Shown piece after piece: positions 18,311-26,029 of a DNA stretch of 64,000 nucleotides. Source of the DNA: Streptomyces sp. NBC_00247. Lineage in GTDB: Bacteria > Actinomycetota > Actinomycetes > Streptomycetales > Streptomycetaceae. Every line of letters starts with the position of its first letter. Position 1 is the first letter of the stretch. The stretch lies in assembly GCF_036188265.1 (NCBI RefSeq), contig NZ_CP108093.1, forward strand, positions 6,415,001 to 6,479,000, in the 5' to 3' direction. The translations under genes and the position numbers were made by a program. The notes under the pieces are model-generated. The model saw nothing but the letters and a program-made list of their open reading frames with translations, made no database searches and was not told where the DNA came from.

Positions 18311-19093
18311 GTGGAGTATCGAATACTTGGCCCGATCCGCGTTTTGGACGAGGGTCACGAAACGTACCTGAACGCCCGCAAGGTGCAGACATTGCTCGCG
18401 GCGTTACTGATCAAGGCCGATCAGATCGTCAGCGTTGACCAGCTGATCGCTGAAATCTGGCATGAGGACCCGCCGCGTCGGGTCAATGCGTCCCTGCACG
18501 TGTATGTATCGCAAGTGCGCAAATTCCTGACGCGCCCCGGCTCCGGCGGAAGCGGGCTGGTGACCCGGGTGCCGGGGTACCAGTTGTCGCTCGGCGAGAA
18601 CACGCTCGACGTCCGCGAGTTCCAGCGACGCATGACCGCGGGACGCAACCATCTGCTGATGGGCCGCCTTGAGCAGGCAGATCGCGGGTTCGGTGCAGCC
18701 CTCGGGCTGTGGCGGGGCCGGGCGCTCGGCGAGCTGAGCGGGGACGGCCCGATCATCCAGGGCTTCACGGTGTGGGCGGAGGAGGCTCGACTGGAGTGCC
18801 TCGAACTCCAGATCGAGACGCGCCTGGCCATGGGGCAGTACCGGCAGGTGGTCGGCCCGCTGTTCCAGCTGATTTCCGAGATCCCGATGCGGGAGACCTT
18901 CTACCGGCAATTAATGCTGGCCCTCTATCAGGCGGACCGGCAGGCCGATGCTCTGCGTGTCTACCAATCCGCCCGAAGCACCCTGAATGCTGAGCTCGGG
19001 GTGGAGCCGTGTCAGGCTTTGCGTGATCTGCAGCACGCAATTCTCGTCGGAGATGTCCGCGACAGCCGCGAATTGACCACTTTCGCCTCCTGA
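18311..19093 (+). CDS. SARP-family pathway activator with two TTA codons
   Basis: A small Streptomyces antibiotic regulatory protein of 260 residues. The N-terminal winged helix (OmpR-like) runs over residues 1-95, from MEYRILGPIRVLDEG through LHVYVSQVRKFL to LVTRVPGYQLSL. The C-terminal BTAD helical repeat (~100-250) includes ALYQADRQADALRVYQ and LGVEPCQALRDLQ. It should activate cluster promoters by binding heptamer repeats. Leucines 32 (18404-18406) and 201 (18911-18913) are TTA codons, so translation should need the bldA tRNA. GTG start; the RBS GGGAG is rather far upstream. A related SARP lies at 54.7 kb. Confidence 0.95.
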   Translation: MEYRILGPIRVLDEGHETYLNARKVQTLLAALLIKADQIVSVDQLIAEIWHEDPPRRVNASLHVYVSQVRKFLTRPGSGGSGLVTRVPGYQLSLGENTLDVREFQRRMTAGRNHLLMGRLEQADRGFGAALGLWRGRALGELSGDGPIIQGFTVWAEEARLECLELQIETRLAMGQYRQVVGPLFQLISEIPMRETFYRQLMLALYQADRQADALRVYQSARSTLNAELGVEPCQALRDLQHAILVGDVRDSRELTTFAS

Positions 19094-19713
19094 GGGGCGC
19101 CTCCAGGCAAGCCCCCAGGCCAGCGTCGTCCTGCGGGCAATGCCGAGTACTGGAAATAAACCCACGAAGTCGTCGGGATAATGACGGTCCGATTCCGGTT
19201 GGGCACCCGTCGGTGAGGTCGCTGGGGTGGTTCCTCGTGCGCGGGCCGCGTCCGAGCCCTCGACCGGGTTGCGATCCGGGGCACATGAGGGCGGTTGCTG
19301 GACGGCCGGCCAGTCCCGGTCGACGGTCCGGGTCCGCATCAGGGGGTAGTTCGTCCACGCGAAGTTCTCTCGTCCGTCACGCCGACCGTCGTCGCGGCGG
19401 GGCCGGCAGATCAACCGGGCGCATTCGCCCTGCTGCGTCAGGCCATGGCGGTGTCATCGAGTACCACGCCTCGTCCTCGAAGGCTCAGGCATCGAGTCGG
19501 TGCTTCCGCCGGGTTCACGGTCTTGCTCATGACGAAGAGGCCGAGCGCACCCGGCGCTTGCCTCGCCACGGGCGAATCCCTCGGCCGTGCACGTGCCGGA
19601 CTCCTCCGCGAAACCCTCTACGCTCCTCCGTCGGACCGCCGCCCTGCGCAAGCTGAGTGGCAGTGCGCGCCTGGGTCACAGCTCACCGCGGTGGGCAGGA
19701 TTCAACATGGAAT
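19094..19713. other. Non-coding stretch after the SARP gene
   Basis: About 620 bp between convergent genes. No ORF in either direction resembles a known family; a minus-strand frame (roughly 18.9-19.4 kb) is open but unrecognised and overlaps the SARP gene. I see no RNA gene or clear repeat. Confidence 0.5.
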
Positions 19714-20469
19714 TCACCACCCGGTTGCACGGGTGACGCATTCGACTATTTCTGCCTGGTGGTCGTTGAGAAAGAAGTGACCGCCGCTGAATTCGCGAAT
19801 CGTGAAGTCGGCACTGGTGTGCTGTCGCCAGTCCAGCGCCTCATCGATGCTGGTGCGGGGATCGGCGTCGCCGGTGAGCACGGAGATCGGGCAGGACACC
19901 GTCGCACCGGGGTCGCACCGGTAGGTCTCGATGGCGCGGTAGTCGCTTCGGATCATGGGGAGGAGGAGCTCACGCATCTCGGGATCGGCCAGCAGCCGGG
20001 AGTCCGTGCCGTCGAGCGTGGTCAGCTCGGCCACCAACCCGTCATCGTTCAGGGTGTGGGCGCGTTCGTGCCGCACCCTTGACGGCGCCCGGCGGCCGGA
20101 GACGAAGAGCCGTACCGGCTGGATTCCCAGCCGCCGTTCGAGCAGGGCGGCCACCTCGAAGGCGAGCACCGCGCCCATGCTGTGGCCGAACAGCGCGAAC
20201 TCGCCGAGGTCGGGCACGTCGGTCAGAGCGCCGAAGATGGCCTCGGCGAGCTCGGGCACGGTGCTCAGGCTGGGATCGTTCCGGCGGTCTTGGCGGCCCG
20301 GGTACTGCACGGCCAGTACCTGGGCGGCAGGCGCCAGCGCGGCGGAGAACGGAAAGTAGTAGCTGGCGCTGCCGCCCGCGTGCGGCAGGCAGACCAGCCG
20401 TGGTGTGGTGGCCGGAGTCTGATGGAAGCGCCGGATCCAGGACTGCGCATCGCTCGTGGCCATGGTCAT
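19714..20469 (-). CDS. Type II (discrete) thioesterase
   Basis: An alpha/beta-hydrolase of 251 residues, as usual for stand-alone editing thioesterases of PKS/NRPS clusters. N-terminal LVCLPHAGGSASYYFPF, then VQYPGRQDRR, nucleophile Ser in GHSMG, Asp in LTGDADP and His in SGGHFFL. It removes aberrant acyl groups from carrier proteins; since no PKS here has a TE domain, a part in release is also possible. The start overlaps the stop of the ferredoxin gene (ATGA), giving coupled translation. Confidence 0.93.
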   Translation of the reverse strand: MTMATSDAQSWIRRFHQTPATTPRLVCLPHAGGSASYYFPFSAALAPAAQVLAVQYPGRQDRRNDPSLSTVPELAEAIFGALTDVPDLGEFALFGHSMGAVLAFEVAALLERRLGIQPVRLFVSGRRAPSRVRHERAHTLNDDGLVAELTTLDGTDSRLLADPEMRELLLPMIRSDYRAIETYRCDPGATVSCPISVLTGDADPRTSIDEALDWRQHTSADFTIREFSGGHFFLNDHQAEIVECVTRATGW

Positions 20470-20804
20470 CGCGGTACTCCCTGCCTGTCCGGCTGCAGGC
20501 TGACGAAGATCGAGTCGTCCTCGACCTTCGTGCTGTACACGCGTACCGCCTTGGTGGCCGGGTTGCAGTCGGCGTTGCCGGTGCGCAGGTCGAAACACGA
20601 GCCGTGCAGCCAGCACTCGATCACGCCGTCGTACACCTCGCCCTCGGACAGAGGTACGTCCGAGTGTGAGCAGCGGTCCTCCAGTGCGTGCACTTCGCCG
20701 CCGCTGCGCACGACGGCCACTTGGCTTCCCTCGACGTCGACACCGAGCACCCCTTCCTCGGGCACATCGGCCAGCGCGCAGGCGCGGACATAGCTTTGGC
20801 TCAT
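20466..20804 (-). CDS. Rieske [2Fe-2S] ferredoxin
   Basis: A 112-residue soluble Rieske protein. Cluster ligands are visible as C-S-H (near 44-46) and C-W-L-H (near 64-67), the CxH...CxxH pattern, followed by GSCFDLRTG. Proteins of this size carry electrons to ring-hydroxylating dioxygenases or other oxygenases. No dioxygenase alpha subunit is in the window, so the partner may be a P450 here or an oxygenase elsewhere. First gene of a two-gene operon with the thioesterase; a putative SARP box lies 63-80 nt upstream. Confidence 0.9.
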   Translation of the reverse strand: MSQSYVRACALADVPEEGVLGVDVEGSQVAVVRSGGEVHALEDRCSHSDVPLSEGEVYDGVIECWLHGSCFDLRTGNADCNPATKAVRVYSTKVEDDSIFVSLQPDRQGVPR

Positions 20805-20866
20805 CGCAGCTCCTTGTTGTGTCGTGGGGGCGGGGCGACATCGCGTTCGGTGAGCATGACGCCCGG

Positions 20867-20884
20867 CCCTAAATCCGCTCTAAG
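20867..20884 (-). promoter_or_regulatory. Putative SARP box C upstream of the ferredoxin/thioesterase operon
   Basis: Minus-strand heptamers CTTAGAG (from 20884) and TTTAGGG (from 20873), 11 bp apart. The box overlaps the stop of the upstream phosphopantetheinyl transferase and precedes the ferredoxin gene. It is one of the two clearest YTTAGNG pairs in the window. Confidence 0.6.
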
Positions 20885-21545
20885 CGCCGGCCGTCACGAG
20901 GGTGATGGCCGTGACCAGCAGATTCCGGCGGATCATCCAGCGGCCTCGGAATTCGCCCAGCGGCACACCGTCCACGACCGGACCGGGGACCAGCAGTCGG
21001 GAGACGAAGTTCCCGTCCGGGCGGAGCTCGATCTCGGCCTCGTCGAAATCGAGCCATCGGCCGGTCAACGGGAACCACGCCTTGTACGTGCTCTCCTTCG
21101 CACTGAACACGAGCCGGTCCCAGCAGACATGAGGCACATGGGCCGAAAGGGCGGCGACGGACGCCCGCTCGCCGGGGCCTGCGACCAGCTCCCACACGCC
21201 CTGGTTCGGCAGCGGCAGGTTCGGCTCGGCGTCGAGGCCGATCGCCGTCACCTGCCGGACGTGCGCGACGGCGGCCGCCCGGTAGCCGGCGCAATGCGTC
21301 ATGGCGCCGACGACGCCGCTCGGCCAGCCGGGGGCGCCGCGCGTTCCCGGGAGGATGGGGGCCGGGGCCACCCCCAGGTCCGCGAGCGCCGTCCGTGCCA
21401 GGGCACGCACCGTGCGGAACTCCCGCCGGCGTCCCGGCGTCGACCGGGCGATGGCCTCCTCTTCCGCAGGGAACTCGGAGCGCCCAGCCGTGTCTCCGAA
21501 AGCCTCCACCGCCGAGACGGCCGCGGGCAGCAGCTCGTCGATCAC
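20880..21545 (-). CDS. 4'-Phosphopantetheinyl transferase (PptT/EntD-like)
   Basis: A 221-residue enzyme that converts apo-ACP to holo-ACP using coenzyme A. The Mg-binding motif GLDAEPN lies near residue 105 and the signature FSAKESTYKAW near 150. The GTG at 21545 overlaps the stop of the metallophosphoesterase (GTGA). It can serve the ACP domains of the type I PKSs and the free ACP at 25.6 kb. The overlap with a phosphoesterase mirrors the PptT/PptH gene pair of mycobacteria. Confidence 0.93.
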   Translation of the reverse strand: MIDELLPAAVSAVEAFGDTAGRSEFPAEEEAIARSTPGRRREFRTVRALARTALADLGVAPAPILPGTRGAPGWPSGVVGAMTHCAGYRAAAVAHVRQVTAIGLDAEPNLPLPNQGVWELVAGPGERASVAALSAHVPHVCWDRLVFSAKESTYKAWFPLTGRWLDFDEAEIELRPDGNFVSRLLVPGPVVDGVPLGEFRGRWMIRRNLLVTAITLVTAGA

Positions 21546-22438
21546 GAGAGGCCGCCCGGCGGAGTGCTTCGTGGCAGGATCTGCACCAAGCCGGCGGGCG
21601 CGGTCGGTCGTTTGCCCCATTCCCGGGGGTACCCCAGCGAGACTTCCTGGAACGGCACGCCGTCGGCCCAGGTGGTCCGGGGGATGTGCAGGTGTCCGTA
21701 GACCACGGCCTCGGCGCGAAAACGCCGGTGCCAGTCCGCTGTGGCCTCGGTGCCGCACCACAGTGCGAACTCCGGATGCCAGAGCACTCGGGTGGGCTCG
21801 CGGACCAAGGGGAAATGGTTGACGAGAATGGTGCGCATCCCGGGATCGAGCTCCGCCAGCCGGGCCTCGGTGACCCGAAGCCGGTTCCGGCACCAAGCCT
21901 CCCGACTCGGGTGGGGGTCCGGATACAGCAGGAACTCGTCGGTGCAGACGATGCCTGCCTCCTCGGCGATCCGCAGGGCGTGCGCCTTCGAGGTGGCCCC
22001 GGTAGGCCTGAAGGAGTAGTCGTAAAGTACGAACAGCGGCGCCACCGCGGCGGGACCGCCCGCGCCACGCCAGACCGGATACGGGTCCTCCGGGGTGGTC
22101 ACTCCTAGGCTTCGGCAGATCTCCACCAGGTGGCGGTACCGCTGCTCGCCGCGCAGCTGCACGGGATCCTCGCGCGGGGTCCACAGTTCGTGGTTGCCCG
22201 GGGCCCAGATGACCTTGGCGAATCGGTCGCTCAGCAGGTCGAGCGTCCACTCGATGTCCTCGACCAACTCGCCGATGTCGCCGGCCACGATGAGCCAGTC
22301 ATCGTCCGAGTCGGGACGGAGGCTCTTGGTGAACGCCTTGTTCTCGGCATGCCGCACGTGCAGGTCGCTGATCGCGACCAGTCGTCCGCCGGTGGTGGCG
22401 TCGTGCGTCGCGCCTTCTCCACGGTGTCCACGCCTCAT
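21542..22438 (-). CDS. Metallophosphoesterase, candidate phosphopantetheinyl hydrolase (PptH-like)
   Basis: Calcineurin-like phosphoesterase of 298 residues with the full metal-ligand set: SDLHVRH, GDIGE, GNHE, NHFP and YGHLH. ATG at 22438 is chosen over a GTG two codons upstream because AAGGGG is correctly spaced only for it. Its 3' end overlaps the phosphopantetheinyl transferase start. In Mycobacterium tuberculosis the metallophosphoesterase next to PptT (PptH) removes phosphopantetheine from ACPs; by position and fold this gene may do the same. The family has many substrates, so this function is inferred. Confidence 0.85.
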   Translation of the reverse strand: MRRGHRGEGATHDATTGGRLVAISDLHVRHAENKAFTKSLRPDSDDDWLIVAGDIGELVEDIEWTLDLLSDRFAKVIWAPGNHELWTPREDPVQLRGEQRYRHLVEICRSLGVTTPEDPYPVWRGAGGPAAVAPLFVLYDYSFRPTGATSKAHALRIAEEAGIVCTDEFLLYPDPHPSREAWCRNRLRVTEARLAELDPGMRTILVNHFPLVREPTRVLWHPEFALWCGTEATADWHRRFRAEAVVYGHLHIPRTTWADGVPFQEVSLGYPREWGKRPTAPAGLVQILPRSTPPGGLS

Positions 22439-23057
22439 GATCACCCCTTGTGACAGTCGTTGCCAGAGTGGGCCACCGCGCTTAAGGGGCGCTTGGCCAA
22501 GCGGCGGGCGCTGCGGCGGCCTTCGAGTGCCTGGAGCCGAACCACGTGAGGAAACGCCTGACTTGAGTCAGGACAGACGGCTGGTGGTCTTCCTTCCCCA
22601 ACGTGGGGAACCGTTGCCGACGGCAGGGAAGACGCGTCTGGCGCCGGGGCGGGGCTCGGAGGTCACGAGTTCGTCGACCGGGGCCATGAGCGGCGTGATG
22701 CCAGTGGCGGCCTCGCGACGGCCCAGGAGCAAGTCCGGTGGACATCGCAGGCAACGAGTTGGACCACGACGCCGCCGCGGCCGTGGTTGACGCGCCCCGC
22801 CCTGGCGGGGCCCCGGCCGTGACGCGGGCACCGTCGCCGTGGAGCCCGAGGGCACCGTCGGACCGGGCCGGCACCCGTGCCCGCCGCCACGCGGCACCGC
22901 ACCGGCTGGGCAGGAACAGCGCACCGCAGGCGCATACGTGCGAGCCGGCGGCCGACGGACATGCGTGCGCCGCACCCCACCCGCCGGCCCACCAGTCGAT
23001 CCCGAGCTGGATGAGCTGGGGCATCGGTAGGAGGGGACGATCACACCGCCAAGGCCC
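22439..23057. other. Intergenic region upstream of the phosphoesterase operon
   Basis: About 620 bp without a convincing gene. It holds a SARP-box-like pair (22481-22498) and a palindrome TTCCCCA-ACG-TGGGGAA (22594-22610) that could be an operator or part of a terminator for the KSbeta gene. Remaining ORFs are low-complexity shadows. Confidence 0.5.
22481..22498 (+). promoter_or_regulatory. Putative SARP box D (weaker match)
   Basis: CTTAAGG (22481-22487) and CTTGGCC (22492-22498), 11 bp apart, 43 bp upstream of the phosphoesterase start but on the opposite strand to the other boxes relative to their genes. Spacing is right; the match to YTTAGNG is weaker. Confidence 0.35.
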
Positions 23058-24296
23058 TCAGGAACCGCCCACGCCGGCCGCATCGCAGGACCGCAGCACC
23101 AGAGCGCTGTTGAATCCTCCCTGTCCGCGCGCGGTGACCAGCACGGTGTCCAACTTGCTTTCGCGCGGCCGGCCTACCAGGTCGAGGCCCAATGCCAGGT
23201 CAGGGTCGTCCAGGTTGCCCACCGGCGGGATGACGCCGTCCCTCATCGCAAGCAGCGCCGTGGCCACGCTGAGCGCCGAACCACCCGCCAGCAGGCGGCC
23301 GACCAGGCCCTGCGGCGCGGTGACCGGAACCCCACGCGGACCGAACACGGAGCACAGCGCTCGCGCCTCGGCAGCATCCGCGTCCCTGCGACCGGCCCCA
23401 TCGGCCAGCACCAGGTCGACCTCGTCGGGTCGCACGCCGGCCCGCTGCAGAGCCAATCCGATCGCCTGGGCGTAATGGCGCCCGTCCGGCGCGGCCGTCC
23501 GGTGGTACGCGTCCTGGGTTGCCGCATAACCAGCGATCACGCCGTAGCCGGCGGGCGCGGACCGAGCCCGTGCCGCGGCCTCGTCCTCCACCAGAAGCAC
23601 CGCACCGCCCTCGCCGGGCAGATGACCGTTGGCCGCCCGGTCGAAGGGCTTGTAGCCGTCCTTCGGGTCGGCGGCGGTGGACAGGAGGCCACTGGACATC
23701 TGAATGGTCAGGGCGTACGGGGTGATCGGGGCCTCGGTGCCGCCGGCGAGCACGGCACTGGTGCCGCGCCGGATCGCCCGGTCGGCCCAGCCGAGACTGT
23801 CGATGCCGGATGCCGCGTCGGAGACCACCACCCCGCACGGTCCTTTGGTGCCGTGGCGAATGGCCAGTTGCCCGGTGCTCGCAGCGTAGAACCAGGCGAT
23901 GGACTGGTACGCGCCGACCGCCTTGCGGCCCCGGCTCCACAGAGCCTGGATCTCGCGTTGGCCAAATTCATTGCCACCCGAGCCGCTGCCCAGGATGACC
24001 GACGTGGCGTACGGATCATGTGCGGACGGATCGTAGTCAGCGTCGGCAAGTGCCAGGCCGGTGGCGGCGAACGCCAGCCATGTCCACCGGTCGGTCTGAA
24101 CGGCCAGCCGGTCCGGCACATGCTCGGTCACATCGAAGCCGGATACCTGGCCGGCCAGTTTGGTGGCATAGCGACCGGTGTCGAACGCCTCGATCGGCCG
24201 CACCGCCAGCTCGCCGGCCAGGGTGGCACGCCAGTGCTCCGCCGCTCCTGTGCCGGTTGGCGCGACCACACCGAGGCCAGTGATCACTGCAGCCAT
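23058..24296 (-). CDS. Type II PKS chain length factor (KSbeta)
   Basis: A 412-residue ketosynthase homologue without a catalytic Cys: the nucleophile segment reads VVVSDAASGIDSLG where its KSalpha partner has VVSTGCTSGIDAVG. It pairs with KSalpha as a heterodimer and sets polyketide chain length. Most CLFs carry Gln at the Cys position; here it appears to be Ala, which may mean poor malonyl decarboxylation and use of a different starter. Its ATG overlaps the KSalpha stop by one base (TGATG), as is usual for KSalpha/CLF coupling. No ketoreductase gene is nearby. Confidence 0.92.
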   Translation of the reverse strand: MAAVITGLGVVAPTGTGAAEHWRATLAGELAVRPIEAFDTGRYATKLAGQVSGFDVTEHVPDRLAVQTDRWTWLAFAATGLALADADYDPSAHDPYATSVILGSGSGGNEFGQREIQALWSRGRKAVGAYQSIAWFYAASTGQLAIRHGTKGPCGVVVSDAASGIDSLGWADRAIRRGTSAVLAGGTEAPITPYALTIQMSSGLLSTAADPKDGYKPFDRAANGHLPGEGGAVLLVEDEAAARARSAPAGYGVIAGYAATQDAYHRTAAPDGRHYAQAIGLALQRAGVRPDEVDLVLADGAGRRDADAAEARALCSVFGPRGVPVTAPQGLVGRLLAGGSALSVATALLAMRDGVIPPVGNLDDPDLALGLDLVGRPRESKLDTVLVTARGQGGFNSALVLRSCDAAGVGGS

Positions 24297-25561
24297 CAGC
24301 GCACCCCTGCCAGGACGATCGCGGACTGGAACCCGCCGAACCCGCTGCCGACCGAGAGCGCGGCGTCCACCCGGTGGTCGCGGGCGATGTTGGGCACGTA
24401 GTCCAGGTCGCACAGGGGGTCGCCGTGGGCGTAGTTGGCGGTGGGCGGCACCACGTTGTGCTCGATGGCCAGCGCGGTCGCGGCCACCTCGATGGATCCG
24501 ATCGCTCCTAGCGAGTGCCCGATCATGGACTTGATCGAGCTGACCGGCACCTGGTAGGCGTGTGCGCCCAGGCTGCGCTTGAACGCGGCAGTCTCGTGCC
24601 GGTCGTTCTGCTTGGTACCCGAGCCGTGCGCGTTCACGTAGTCCAGCGCGCTGGGATCCATCCGCGCCTGATCCAGCGCACTGTCGATCGCGGCGGCCAT
24701 CTCGGCTCCGTCCGGACGCAACCCGGTCATGTGGAAGGCGTTGCACCGGTTGGCGTAGCCCCGGATCTCCGCGTAGACGTGCGCGCCTCGCCGCCGGGCG
24801 TGCTGGTACTCCTCCAGGATGAGTACAGCCGCTCCCTCGCCCATCACGAACCCGTCGCGGGTCGCATCGAACGGCCGGGACGCGTGCTCGGGGTCGTCGT
24901 TGCGGGTACTCGTGGCGCCGATGGCGTCGAAGCAGGCCATCGAGATCGGCGTGATGGGCGCGTCGCTCGCGCCGGCCACCACGATGTCCGCCATGTCGTC
25001 CTGGATCAGCTGGTACGCCTGGCCGACCGCGTCGATGCCGGAGGTGCAGCCGGTGGAGACCACCGAGGCAGGGCCGTGCGCACCGTACCGGCAGGAGACC
25101 TCGGCGGCCATGCTGCTGGGTACCCACGCCTGGTAGAGGAAACCGGACCCGTACCTCGGATCGACCAGCCATTCCCGGCCGCCGTCGCTGGTCGCCACGT
25201 ACTCGTCCTCGAGGCGGGTGCTCGCGCCGACCGCGCTGCCCAGGCACACGGCCATCCGATCGTGGTCGATTCCGCCGTCCAGCACGAGACCCGAGTCGCC
25301 CATCGCTTCGTCCGCGGCGACCAGCGCGAACTGGACGGACCGGTCGTTGCGGAACACCTCTTGTGGCGTAAGCCCGGCTGCGAGAGGGTCGAAGTCGATC
25401 TCGGCAGCCAGTTGTGAGCGGAACTGTGCCGGGTTGCACAGCGACAGCCGACGGGTCGCTGTGCGCCCGTCGGTGATCAGCTGCCAGAACGCCTTCCGCG
25501 TAGCACCACCGGGTGCGACCACACCGATCCCGGTGATCGCGATACGTCGTTCGTCGCTCAT
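24296..25561 (-). CDS. Type II PKS ketosynthase alpha (KSalpha)
   Basis: A 421-residue ketosynthase that performs the iterative condensations of a type II PKS. The catalytic triad is visible: Cys in STGCTSG (~171), His in VNAHGSGT (~311) and His in SMIGHSLG (~346). It also has GEGAAVLILEE and the glycine-rich C-terminus SVGSGFGGFQSAIVL. It starts inside the ACP stop (ATGA) and overlaps the CLF, so ACP-KSalpha-KSbeta are co-translated; the order differs from the common KSalpha-KSbeta-ACP. Confidence 0.95.
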   Translation of the reverse strand: MSDERRIAITGIGVVAPGGATRKAFWQLITDGRTATRRLSLCNPAQFRSQLAAEIDFDPLAAGLTPQEVFRNDRSVQFALVAADEAMGDSGLVLDGGIDHDRMAVCLGSAVGASTRLEDEYVATSDGGREWLVDPRYGSGFLYQAWVPSSMAAEVSCRYGAHGPASVVSTGCTSGIDAVGQAYQLIQDDMADIVVAGASDAPITPISMACFDAIGATSTRNDDPEHASRPFDATRDGFVMGEGAAVLILEEYQHARRRGAHVYAEIRGYANRCNAFHMTGLRPDGAEMAAAIDSALDQARMDPSALDYVNAHGSGTKQNDRHETAAFKRSLGAHAYQVPVSSIKSMIGHSLGAIGSIEVAATALAIEHNVVPPTANYAHGDPLCDLDYVPNIARDHRVDAALSVGSGFGGFQSAIVLAGVR

Positions 25562-25806
25562 CCCGCGTGCTCGCTCAGTCCCTCGTTGACCAGTGCCACC
25601 AGCTCACCGAAGGGCGTGTCCGCCTGCGCCCCGTCGAGTTCGACCCCGTAGCGGTCCTCGATCTCCACCCCGAGCTGCAGTCGCGCCAGCGAGTCGAGGT
25701 CGACGTCGCGCAGCGTGGCACTCGGGTCGTCGGTGACCGCGGACCGGGGCAGCCCGGCCTTGACGACCAGGATCTCCATCAGCTCGTGAATCGTGAATGT
25801 CGACAC
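25558..25806 (-). CDS. Acyl carrier protein of the type II PKS
   Basis: An ACP of 82 residues. The phosphopantetheine attachment Ser is in DVDLDSLARLQL, followed by GVEIEDRYGVEL. The GTG at 25806 is preferred over ATGs 9 and 15 nt upstream because AAGGG is 7 nt before it and touches the nearer ATG. It tethers the growing chain for the KSalpha/KSbeta pair and is the first gene of this operon. Confidence 0.93.
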   Translation of the reverse strand: MSTFTIHELMEILVVKAGLPRSAVTDDPSATLRDVDLDSLARLQLGVEIEDRYGVELDGAQADTPFGELVALVNEGLSEHAG

Positions 25807-25900
25807 GGGCATTCCCTTCATGTTTTTGACGACGAACCTGAATCCCAGACTACTCAGAAGTCTGCCAAATTCCCTCGGCCGAGAGAACTGAATCGTCCGG

Positions 25901-25938
25901 TTCCCGGGAATGAGGTGCGTTCATCCTCGCGGATGAAC
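25901..25938. promoter_or_regulatory. Palindromes in the divergent ACP/methyltransferase promoter region
   Basis: The 223-bp region between the minus-strand type II PKS operon and the plus-strand methyltransferase operon has a perfect palindrome TTCCCGGGAA (25901-25910) and an inverted repeat with 8-bp arms GTTCATCC / GGATGAAC and a 4-nt spacer (25919-25938). The latter has the form of a dimeric regulator operator and could control both operons. Confidence 0.45.
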
Positions 25939-26029
25939 TGTGGCCGGCCTGCGGAGAATTGATTGACACCATTTCGAATTCACTGCTTCACTCATTGAAT
26001 TGGTTTCCCGGATACGAGGAGACGGAAAA

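Noticed and set aside
18911..19414. Minus-strand frame containing ENFAWTNYPLMRTRTVDRDW
   Set aside because: Briefly protein-like, but it overlaps the SARP gene and I recognise no family; not enough to call a gene or a remnant.
22482..23083. Overlapping minus-strand ORFs of 110-180 residues in the 22.5-23.1 kb gap
   Set aside because: Several frames are open at once, with Arg/Pro/Ala-rich composition and no RBS or family similarity.
25981..26029. Possible heptamer repeats upstream of the methyltransferase operon
   Set aside because: Repeated TTCA-like words are present but their spacing is irregular (9 and 22 bp), unlike the 11-bp period of the other boxes.
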